Assembly: GCF_000738435.1 (NCBI RefSeq)
Contig: NZ_CP003984.1
Location: 1,488,001 to 1,552,000 of the forward strand
From: Planktomarina temperata RCA23
GTDB taxonomy: Bacteria; Pseudomonadota; Alphaproteobacteria; Rhodobacterales; Rhodobacteraceae
Direction: 5' to 3'
Length of the DNA stretch: 64,000 nt
Shown here piece by piece: positions 57,547 through 64,000 of the stretch. The notes beneath the pieces were generated by a model that was given only the letters and a program-made list of their open reading frames with translations, was not told the DNA's origin and ran no database searches. A program made the position numbers and the translations under genes. Positions within the stretch are counted from its first letter, which is position 1. The number at the start of each line of letters is the position of its first letter.

Positions 57547-57843
57547 CTAAATCTCCTGTTTGCCGTGGCGATAATTGGACGGGCCTGTGCTGCGGAACTT
57601 TTCGCGAAAATGGCTGGCCTTTGGGCCGTCAGCGTCTTTTATGACATCGCTTAGATAGGCGCCGACCACGACATTGGCTTGCCCTTGGGCAAAGACCAGG
57701 CTTGCCTTGGCCAAATCACGATCTGTGATCACGGAAGCCTTCGTTAAATCTGGGGTCCAGCTGTGTGGAAAGCGCAGGTAAATGACTTCTCCCGACTTCA
57801 AATCATTGGCGGTGACGACTTTTGAGATGGGTGTTACAGGCAT
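57547..57843 (-). CDS. DUF2849 small protein
   Basis: 98 residues. Begins TPISKVVTANDLKSGEVIYL, and FVAQGQANVVVGAYLSDVIK-like text follows; both typify the DUF2849 proteins of sulfite-reductase operons. Overlaps cysG by 10 nt. Function unknown. Confidence 0.85.
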   Translation of the reverse strand: MPVTPISKVVTANDLKSGEVIYLRFPHSWTPDLTKASVITDRDLAKASLVFAQGQANVVVGAYLSDVIKDADGPKASHFREKFRSTGPSNYRHGKQEI

Positions 57844-59228
57844 AGATCAGCCTCCTGTGGTTGAAAGACATGGGACACAGCCGTCCGGGGCGAAATCCCG
57901 TACAGCAGCACCACCGGTCCGGCCAAGTTGTGCAGCGCCTCCGTCAGCGCATTAAGTGGGGCCGACCGTATGACCTGGTCGGGGCGTGAGCAGTTTTCAA
58001 TGATGCTCACAGGCGTGAGAGGATCGGCGCCATGCATCAGCAAGCGCCCTTGGATGAAGCGTGCGGCTGTCTTGCCCATATAAATCGCCGCGACCGCGTC
58101 CGGTTTGGCCAAGTCGCGCCAATCGTGCTCTGCGTATCCGGCCATGTCGTGGCCTGTGATCACCCTAAGTTGACTGTTGCGCCCGCGTCGGGTCAAGCTG
58201 CGCCCCAATGCAGCGGCGGCCGCTGAGGCCGCGGTGATGCCCGGCACAATGCTGTAGGAGATGTCCTGGGCGGCAATCGCCTCTAGTTCCTCATCTAACC
58301 GACCAAAGACCGTGGGATCGCCCGACTTTAAGCGCAGAACCTGCGCCCCCCGCGCCACATGTTCGACAATCAAGTGATGAATATCATCCTGCGCCATGGC
58401 CGGGCCGAATCCCGTTTTGCCGACCTCAATCACGGTGGCCTCACGACGCGCCAGCTCTAGGATGCGCCGATCCACCAATCGATCATGAAGGATTACATCG
58501 GCTTCATGCAGCAAAACACGGGCCTTGTGGGTCAGAAGGGCGGGGTCACCCGGGCCCGCACCGACAAAATCCACATGGCCTGGCTTGGGACTGGCGCTTT
58601 TAAACTCCGCAAGCAATTCATGCAAAACCCGCTTTGCGCCCGCAACACCTTCAGCGTCATAGGCGGCGGGGCCTTTGGAAAAATAAAAGCGACTCCAAAA
58701 ATCGCGGCGGATACGGCCAAAGGGCAGCGCCTCTGCCAATGATCGGAAGGTTTGACCAATGCTGGCCAAGGCGCCAAGGTTTTGCGGCAAACGCTCCTCA
58801 ATGTCGCGTTTAATGGCTCGTGCAACCACCGGAGCGGTGCCTTCGGTGCCAATGGCCACGGTTACGGGGTCACGGTCAATAATCGCTGGGGTGATAAATT
58901 GCGACTGTTCTAAATTATCAACCCAGTTGAACCATGTTCCGGCGGATTGCGCGATCTTTTGGGTCCGCGCATCGCAGCTGTCATCTTCGCTGGCCGCATA
59001 GATCAGCTGCGCTTGGCGTGCCTGGTCAAGGGTGAGGGGAGCTTTTGAAATTTTCAACAGGTCCGCTTGTGCCCAAGCGCGTATTTGTGCCGCTGGAGCC
59101 GGGTCATAAACTGTAATGTCAGCTTCGGTTTTGAGCAAAAGTCGCAATTTGGCAACCGCCGCAGCGCCGCCCCCCACCAAGGCGACCGGCCTTTGTGCCA
59201 CATCCAGAAAAACGGGAAAATATTTCAT
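57834..59228 (-). CDS. cysG: Siroheme synthase (CysG fusion)
   Basis: 464 residues. The N-terminal part is precorrin-2 dehydrogenase/ferrochelatase (VALVGGGAAAVAKLRLLLKT). The C-terminal half is the SUMT uroporphyrinogen methyltransferase (VDFVGAGPGDPALLTHKARV and VLRLKSGDPTVFGR). It makes siroheme for CysI from uroporphyrinogen III. First gene of the operon. Confidence 0.96.
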   Translation of the reverse strand: MKYFPVFLDVAQRPVALVGGGAAAVAKLRLLLKTEADITVYDPAPAAQIRAWAQADLLKISKAPLTLDQARQAQLIYAASEDDSCDARTQKIAQSAGTWFNWVDNLEQSQFITPAIIDRDPVTVAIGTEGTAPVVARAIKRDIEERLPQNLGALASIGQTFRSLAEALPFGRIRRDFWSRFYFSKGPAAYDAEGVAGAKRVLHELLAEFKSASPKPGHVDFVGAGPGDPALLTHKARVLLHEADVILHDRLVDRRILELARREATVIEVGKTGFGPAMAQDDIHHLIVEHVARGAQVLRLKSGDPTVFGRLDEELEAIAAQDISYSIVPGITAASAAAAALGRSLTRRGRNSQLRVITGHDMAGYAEHDWRDLAKPDAVAAIYMGKTAARFIQGRLLMHGADPLTPVSIIENCSRPDQVIRSAPLNALTEALHNLAGPVVLLYGISPRTAVSHVFQPQEADLCL

Positions 59229-59253
59229 AACTCTGCCTCCAGTGCGGCAATAT

Positions 59254-59268
59254 TAGAAAATTGTTCTG
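59254..59268. promoter_or_regulatory. Lrp-consensus box in the cysG/lrp divergent region
   Basis: TAGAAAATTGTTCTG fits the E. coli Lrp consensus YAGHAWATTWTDCTR at 14 of 15 positions. A second dyad (TCTGGT-N5-ACCAGA) overlaps it. It lies 26 nt upstream of cysG and about 90 nt before the Lrp-type gene. Confidence 0.6.
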
Positions 59269-59359
59269 GTATTTGACCAGATACCTGCGGTAATAAGGAT
59301 GAAATCTTCGCAGCGGCGCGGGATGCGCGCGCTTGTTCTCATTGGAAGGAGGAAATCGG

Positions 59360-59827
59360 ATGACTGTTCGTCTGGATACGGTGGATCGTAAAATTTTATC
59401 TGAGCTGCAAAAGGATGCCAGCCGGTCCTTGGATGACATTGCCAAGACAATTGGAGCATCCAAAACGCCGGTTTGGAACAGAATCAAAAAACTGCGCGAA
59501 GCGGGGGTGATCAAACGCACCACGGTTGAGCTGGATGCCGAGGCGCTTGGCTTTGAAGCCTGCTTTTTTGTGTTGATCCGCACCTCCGAACATGAGGCCG
59601 ATTGGCAAGATCGTTTTCTGACCGCGTTGCAAAACCGGCCAGAAGTGCTCGAAGCGCATCGATTGGCAGGCGAGATTGACTATATTTTGAAAGTGATTGT
59701 GCCAAATGCGCGGGCATATGACAAATTTTACCAAGCACTTATCTCAGAGGTGCGGGTGTTCAACGTGACAGCGCTTTTGAGCATGGAGGAGTTGAAATCT
59801 GGCGGCGGATTGAGCCTTGATCCGTAG
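59360..59827 (+). CDS. Lrp/AsnC family transcriptional regulator
   Basis: 155 residues from the ATG at 59360 with AAGGAGG upstream. An N-terminal winged HTH (DDIAKTIGASKTPVWNRIKK) and a RAM/AsnC ligand-binding domain (HRLAGEIDYILKVIVPNARA). Divergent from the sulfur operon, with a good Lrp box between them; likely controls cysG-cysI and itself. The ligand, probably an amino acid such as cysteine, is inferred. Confidence 0.92.
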   Translation: MTVRLDTVDRKILSELQKDASRSLDDIAKTIGASKTPVWNRIKKLREAGVIKRTTVELDAEALGFEACFFVLIRTSEHEADWQDRFLTALQNRPEVLEAHRLAGEIDYILKVIVPNARAYDKFYQALISEVRVFNVTALLSMEELKSGGGLSLDP

Positions 59828-59977
59828 GGATCGCGGCATTGAGGTGAGCGCGCGTATTTCGCCAAATACGGCGGCGGGGGAAAGAAATGCAAAATAATGG
59901 CCAAAAGCTCTTCGTGCCGCTTGACGCTGCCGGGCGGCTTGCTTAGAGAACCCTCAGTCCTTCAAGACACACAGTTG

Positions 59978-60054
59978 GCGGTTGTAGCTCAGTTGGTTAG
60001 AGTACCGGCCTGTCACGCCGGGGGTCGCGGGTTCGAGCCCCGTCAACCGCGCCA
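59978..60054 (+). tRNA. tRNA-Asp (GUC), copy 1
   Basis: GCGGTTG pairs with CAACCGC; G discriminator and CCA. Anticodon stem-loop ACCGGCCTGTCACGCCGG-type with anticodon GTC; 77 nt. Confidence 0.97.
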
Positions 60055-60078
60055 CTGTGAGATTGTAAAGACGGATGC

Positions 60079-60155
60079 GCGGTTGTAGCTCAGCTGGTTA
60101 GAGTACCGGCCTGTCACGCCGGGGGTCGCGGGTTCGAGCCCCGTCAACCGCGCCA
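60079..60155 (+). tRNA. tRNA-Asp (GUC), copy 2
   Basis: Identical to copy 1 except T versus C in the D-arm (AGTTGG versus AGCTGG). 24 nt separate the copies, so they are probably one transcript. Confidence 0.97.
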
Positions 60156-60219
60156 TTTTCGTCCAATATTTCAAGATCATGAAACTAGATCATATCGCTG
60201 GCCAAAGGCGTGGTGGTGG

Positions 60220-61602
60220 CTACCCATACAGCCTGTGCAAGATCCTTGCCCAGCTGCGAATGCCTTTATGAAAGCTCCGCAGGTCGTATTTTTCATTCGG
60301 ACTGTGAATCGCGTCATTATCGCGGGCAAAGCCAATCAACATCGCATCCATCCCGAGAATCGACTTGAAATGCCCGGCGATGGGGATCGACCCGCCGCAT
60401 CCAACAAAGGCGGCCGGATTGGGCCATTCGTCAGAGAGCGCCGCGCGTGCGGCGTCAAAGGCCGGGTTGTCGATGGACATTTCAGATCCGGCGGAGGCGC
60501 CATGGGATTTGAACGCCGCGCTGCAATCGGCCGGCAGCAGGGCGCGTACCATAGCGCGGAAATTCTCGCGGATTACATGGGGGTCTTGCTGGCCAACCAA
60601 GCGGAAAGAGATTTTCGCATGGGCCTGGCTTGGCAAAACAGTTTTAAATCCTGCACCTGTGTAACCGCTCCAGATACCATTCACCTCGCAGGTGGGGCGT
60701 GACCAGATCATTTCCAGGGCGCTACGCCCTTGCTCGCCGGCCAGATCGGACAGATCCACCTGTCCCAAAAATCCCTCTTGGTCAAAGTTAAGCCCCTCCC
60801 ATTGCGCGGCAATCTCAGGCGGCAGCTCTGGCACGCCGTCGTAAAACCCGGGGACAGTGATGCGGCCTTGGTCGTCATGCAGAGCCGCGATAATTTTTGC
60901 CAAAACCCGAGCCGGGTTCATCGCCGGTCCGCCGTACATGCCGGAGTGCAGATCCTTGGACGGGCCTGTGATGGTCAACTCCTCGCCCAAAAGCCCCCTC
61001 AGGCGGCTGACAATTCCAGGGGTGTCATCGCCAAAAAGTCCGGTGTCACAGATCATCGCAACATCTGCGGTTAACTCTTTTGCATTCTCACGCATGAAGG
61101 GCACCAATGAGGGGGAGCCGGATTCTTCTTCACCTTCAAAAAAGAGGCTGATTTTGCCGGGCAGGGTACCATGGACCGCCTTCCAAGCGCGGCAGGCCTC
61201 GATGAAGGTCATCAGCTGGCCCTTATCATCTGACGCGCCGCGGGCACGGATCACCGGCCCGAGATCGCCCTGTTCCAAAGTCGGTTCAAAAGGAGACCGA
61301 TCCCATAGGTCAAGCGGATCCACGGGCTGTACGTCGTAATGGCCATAAAATAAAACATGCGGCCCTTCCGAGCCGGCATGGGCAATGACCATAGGGTGAC
61401 CCGGTGTGGCGCGCTTGCTGGCGTCAAAGCCAATGGATTTAAGATCCTCGACCAACCAATCCGCGGCTTTGTCACAGTCTTGACCATAGGCCGGGTCCGT
61501 TGAGATGCTTGGAATGCGAAGCAAGCTGAAAAGATGCTCAGTTGTCTGGTCGATGTGCGCGTCGATGTGAGCCAAAACGGGGTCGAGCATAGCTGCGGAC
61601 AT
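60220..61602 (-). CDS. M20 family dipeptidase
   Basis: 460 residues. Metal ligands in HVLFYGHYDVQPVDP, FEGEEESGSPSL (catalytic Glu) and MICDTGLF. Further M20 features are RARGASDDKGQLMTF and IPSQAHAKISFRLVGQQ-like. It probably hydrolyses dipeptides or N-acyl amino acids; the exact substrate is unknown. Convergent with nothing on its 3' side except tRNA-Asp. Confidence 0.92.
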   Translation of the reverse strand: MSAAMLDPVLAHIDAHIDQTTEHLFSLLRIPSISTDPAYGQDCDKAADWLVEDLKSIGFDASKRATPGHPMVIAHAGSEGPHVLFYGHYDVQPVDPLDLWDRSPFEPTLEQGDLGPVIRARGASDDKGQLMTFIEACRAWKAVHGTLPGKISLFFEGEEESGSPSLVPFMRENAKELTADVAMICDTGLFGDDTPGIVSRLRGLLGEELTITGPSKDLHSGMYGGPAMNPARVLAKIIAALHDDQGRITVPGFYDGVPELPPEIAAQWEGLNFDQEGFLGQVDLSDLAGEQGRSALEMIWSRPTCEVNGIWSGYTGAGFKTVLPSQAHAKISFRLVGQQDPHVIRENFRAMVRALLPADCSAAFKSHGASAGSEMSIDNPAFDAARAALSDEWPNPAAFVGCGGSIPIAGHFKSILGMDAMLIGFARDNDAIHSPNEKYDLRSFHKGIRSWARILHRLYG

Positions 61603-61886
61603 GGGGCCTCCAAACAGTTTAATAAATCGAATCTCCCGCCTATTGGTTGGGTATTGGCGCGGTTAGTCAAACAAAAATACGGGGCATTTCGGAATGGTTT
61701 AGGGTGATATCAAAGCTGTTACATGCTGAAAATGTCTATTTCTGAAGGAAAAAGGTGGCTAAACCTCGCTTATTGAACCAAATTATAGGCAGAAGCTCTA
61801 TATTTTTTTCGCCGATATGATATTAATGTTTTATCCGTCCGGAGGCCGTTGGGGGCGCCCGGGGGTAAAATGTGCAGGGCAGCTCC
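61603..61886. other. Intergenic spacer, nothing specific seen
   Basis: Between the divergent M20 peptidase and RodZ-like genes. A+T-rich near 61740-61830, consistent with promoters, but no motif or RNA is clear. Confidence 0.4.
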
Positions 61887-63119
61887 ATGATTGGCCGTAA
61901 GTCAACACGCCTAAAGAACATTAAAAAACCGTTAAAGCTGAAAGGCTTTGACGATTTTGAGGTGACTCTTGGGGATGTGATGCGCGGGGAGCGTGCGACG
62001 CGCGGCAAGTCTCTCATGGACGTGCAACATGACCTTAGAATCAAGGCCACATATATCGCCGGAGTGGAAGATTGCGACCCCTCCGTGTTTGATACGCCGG
62101 GATTTATTGCCGGCTATGTGCGTTCCTATGCGAAATATCTTGGTATGGATCCGGACGCCGCCTTTGAAATGTTCTGTAAAGAAAGCGGATTTGAATCTAT
62201 CCATGGCATGTCGGAGCGTGCGCTGCCCACGCGGCTGAGCCGCGAGGAGCGCTTGGCCGCGTCCATTACCCGCCGGCCCGCCGGTGTCATCGCCAGCACC
62301 ACGCCATTTTTGCCGCCGAACGAAAGTTTTTTTAACCGGGTCGATGTGCGGGCTTTTGTGTCTTCGGTGGTGCTGATGCTTTTGCTCAGCGGGCTGGGCT
62401 ATGGGGCCTATTCGGTGGTGCAAAAAATCCAACGTGTGCAAATGGTCCCGGTTGAACAGGCCCCATTGGTGGCCTCTGATCTGGATCCTCTGCGGCCACG
62501 CGAGGCGGCCTCTCTTGGGTCTTCCGTTCAAAACGCGCAAAGCGACGATATTTATAGCCGTATCTACCAACCGCAGGCCTTAGACGTCCCCGTTGTGGTG
62601 CCGCGGGATGGACCGATCGCCAATATTGATCCAGACCAACGCGGCGCGTTTGCGGCGCAAGAGCCGCCCATGGTCACGGCTTTGGCGGATGAGAGCATTG
62701 AAGATATTCTGGCCGATATCGTCAGCCCCGCGCCAGAGCTGGAAGCTGAAGCGGCACTACAGCTGGTCGAGAGTTTTCCCGCGCCGGTGCAGCTTGTCTC
62801 GTCTCAAGGTGTTTGGCTAAGGGTCAAAGATGCCGATGGGTCGATCATTTTCGAGCGTATCATGGATGCGCATACGCCCTATGAGGTGCCGCTCAACGAT
62901 CCCCCGGCGGTGATCGAGCGGGCGGGCAATGCAAGCGCGTTGTTCTTTTTGGTGAATGGCGCGCTCTATGGTCCGGCCGGGGGCAGCGGGCGTGTGGCTA
63001 AAAATATTGAACTCTCAGCGGAGAAACTGACGCAAAGCTATGAGCGTTACGCGCCGCAGGATCAGTCGCCGCTTTATAGTTTACTGCTTGAGCTTGAAAC
63101 TGACCGCGTCAAACCCTAG
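61887..63119 (+). CDS. RodZ-like helix-turn-helix membrane protein
   Basis: 410 residues from the ATG at 61887. An N-terminal HTH_25 domain at about 28-95 (TLGDVMRGERATRGKSLMDV, and FDTPGFIAGYVRSYAKYLGM), one membrane helix at about 150-172 (VSSVVLMLLLSGLGYGAYS) and a C-terminal periplasmic DUF4115 domain (GVWLRVKDADGSIIFERIMD). RodZ binds MreB and sets rod shape. It precedes ispG, as in related genomes. Confidence 0.85.
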   Translation: MIGRKSTRLKNIKKPLKLKGFDDFEVTLGDVMRGERATRGKSLMDVQHDLRIKATYIAGVEDCDPSVFDTPGFIAGYVRSYAKYLGMDPDAAFEMFCKESGFESIHGMSERALPTRLSREERLAASITRRPAGVIASTTPFLPPNESFFNRVDVRAFVSSVVLMLLLSGLGYGAYSVVQKIQRVQMVPVEQAPLVASDLDPLRPREAASLGSSVQNAQSDDIYSRIYQPQALDVPVVVPRDGPIANIDPDQRGAFAAQEPPMVTALADESIEDILADIVSPAPELEAEAALQLVESFPAPVQLVSSQGVWLRVKDADGSIIFERIMDAHTPYEVPLNDPPAVIERAGNASALFFLVNGALYGPAGGSGRVAKNIELSAEKLTQSYERYAPQDQSPLYSLLLELETDRVKP

Positions 63120-63155
63120 TCATAAGGCAACAACCTTAACTCGTGAAAGTGTCGC

Positions 63156-64000
63156 ATGTCTCTCAATCATATTCGCCCGTGGCGTAACATTTACCGCCGC
63201 AAAAGTCGGCAGATCATGGTTGGCTCGGTTCCGGTGGGTGGGGACGCGCCCATTACGGTCCAGACAATGACCAATACGTTGACCACGGATGTAGCTGCAA
63301 CCGTTTCACAGATTCAGGCCTGTGCGGATGCCGGCGCGGATATTGTCCGGGTCTCTGTGCCCGACGAGGCCTCCTCCAAGGCGCTCAAAGAGATTGTGCG
63401 TGAAAGCCCGGTCCCGATCGTGGCAGACATCCATTTTCACTATAAGCGCGGCATAGAGGCCGCGGAGGCTGGCGCGGCCTGCCTGCGGATCAACCCGGGC
63501 AATATTGGCAGCCAAGAGCGCGTGCGCGAGGTGATCAAAGCGGCCCGCGATTATGGCTGTTCGATGCGGATCGGCGTGAATGCCGGCTCGCTTGAGAAAC
63601 ATTTGCTCGACAAATACGGTGAGCCTTGCCCGGATGCGATGGTGGAAAGCGGGCTTGAGCATATTAAAATCCTGCAAGACAATGATTTCCATGACTTTAA
63701 AATAAGCGTCAAGGCCAGTGATGTTTTCATGGCCGCCGCGGCCTATCAAGCCTTGGCGGAGGCCACTGATGCGCCGATTCACCTTGGGATCACGGAAGCT
63801 GGTGGCCTGATGTCCGGCACGATCAAATCCGCCATTGGTTTGGGAAATCTGCTCTGGATGGGCATTGGCGATACGATCCGCGTCAGCCTCTCGGCCGATC
63901 CTGTGGAAGAGGTGAAGGTTGGCTATGACATCCTCAAATCATTGGGCCTGCGTCATCGCGGGGTGAATATCATTTCCTGCCCAAGCTGTGCGCGGCAGGG
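63156..64000 (+). CDS. ispG: 4-hydroxy-3-methylbut-2-en-1-yl diphosphate synthase, 5' part
   Basis: The first 281 residues, open at the window edge. TIM barrel with [49 protein letters not shown] and ITEAGG. The first cluster cysteines (SCPSCAR) are just reached. It makes HMBPP in the non-mevalonate isoprenoid pathway. Confidence 0.97.
   Translation, partial: MSLNHIRPWRNIYRRKSRQIMVGSVPVGGDAPITVQTMTNTLTTDVAATVSQIQACADAGADIVRVSVPDEASSKALKEIVRESPVPIVADIHFHYKRGIEAAEAGAACLRINPGNIGSQERVREVIKAARDYGCSMRIGVNAGSLEKHLLDKYGEPCPDAMVESGLEHIKILQDNDFHDFKISVKASDVFMAAAAYQALAEATDAPIHLGITEAGGLMSGTIKSAIGLGNLLWMGIGDTIRVSLSADPVEEVKVGYDILKSLGLRHRGVNIISCPSCARQ

Overview
The window reads as a chromosome segment of a marine Rhodobacteraceae (Roseobacter-group) alphaproteobacterium. 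The evidence is the protein content and synteny: Tat operon plus DUF815 ATPase, a surE-pcm-nlpD set, an mdh / mcl2 - DUF1737 - mch - sdhCDAB block from the ethylmalonyl-CoA pathway and TCA cycle, a FYDLN-type protein, two-lipoyl-domain SucB, and a cysG-DUF2849-cysI-cysH-DUF934-fpr sulfur operon. The species cannot be named from sequence alone.

Layout. 1-16.1 kb: a truncated WYL regulator, tatABC + DUF815, nlpD-like/pcm/surE, an SDR, purF, cvpA, radA, an MlaFE-type ABC transporter, alr, dnaB, pyrE and pyrC. 16.2-18 kb: small membrane/DUF1127 genes, an unrecognised membrane-anchored coiled-coil protein and copy 1 of a two-hairpin dispersed repeat. 18-25.3 kb: mdh (minus strand) divergent from mcl2-DUF1737-mch, followed by sdhC-sdhD-sdhA-(small secreted protein)-sdhB. 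25.3-29.7 kb: deoD, a GNAT, trpA, ychF, a nucleoside hydrolase and tRNA-Ser(GCU). 29.7-39.7 kb: an A+T-richer genomic island inserted in the 3' end of tRNA-Ser. It is bounded by 20-bp att repeats and carries a tyrosine integrase, a serine resolvase with candidate res boxes, and cargo: bactofilin, HtpX, HDAC-like deacetylase, TspO, CIA30, cupin and many small proteins. 39.7-41.6 kb: a relic zone (integrase tail, DUF1461 membrane protein, glycosyltransferase fragment) ending at tRNA-Ala(GGC). 41.7-52.2 kb: FYDLN protein, YgjP-type metalloprotease, a GntR/FCD regulator, repeat copy 2, and lpdA-sucB-sucA-sucD-sucC transcribed leftward from sucC. 52.3-59.8 kb: gcdH, infC, fpr and the sulfite-assimilation operon with a divergent Lrp/AsnC regulator. 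59.9-64 kb: two tRNA-Asp genes, an M20 peptidase, a RodZ-like protein and the 5' part of ispG.

How it fits together. The central theme is carbon entry into the TCA cycle: Mcl2/Mch (glyoxylate regeneration from acetyl-CoA assimilation), Mdh, Sdh and the 2-oxoglutarate dehydrogenase/succinyl-CoA synthetase genes. A palindrome of the form TTTGTGA-TCACAAA occurs in pairs upstream of sdhC and of sucC, and once at the start codon of the gntR gene at 42914. This suggests an autoregulated GntR repressor that controls both TCA operons, and it is the strongest candidate for a poorly described system here. Other notable points are an internally deleted cysH in an otherwise intact sulfite-reduction operon, a probable AUA start for infC, an Lrp-consensus box in the cysG/lrp divergent region, a duplicated island coding segment whose copies differ only at synonymous sites, and a two-hairpin repeat present in inverted copies about 26 kb apart.
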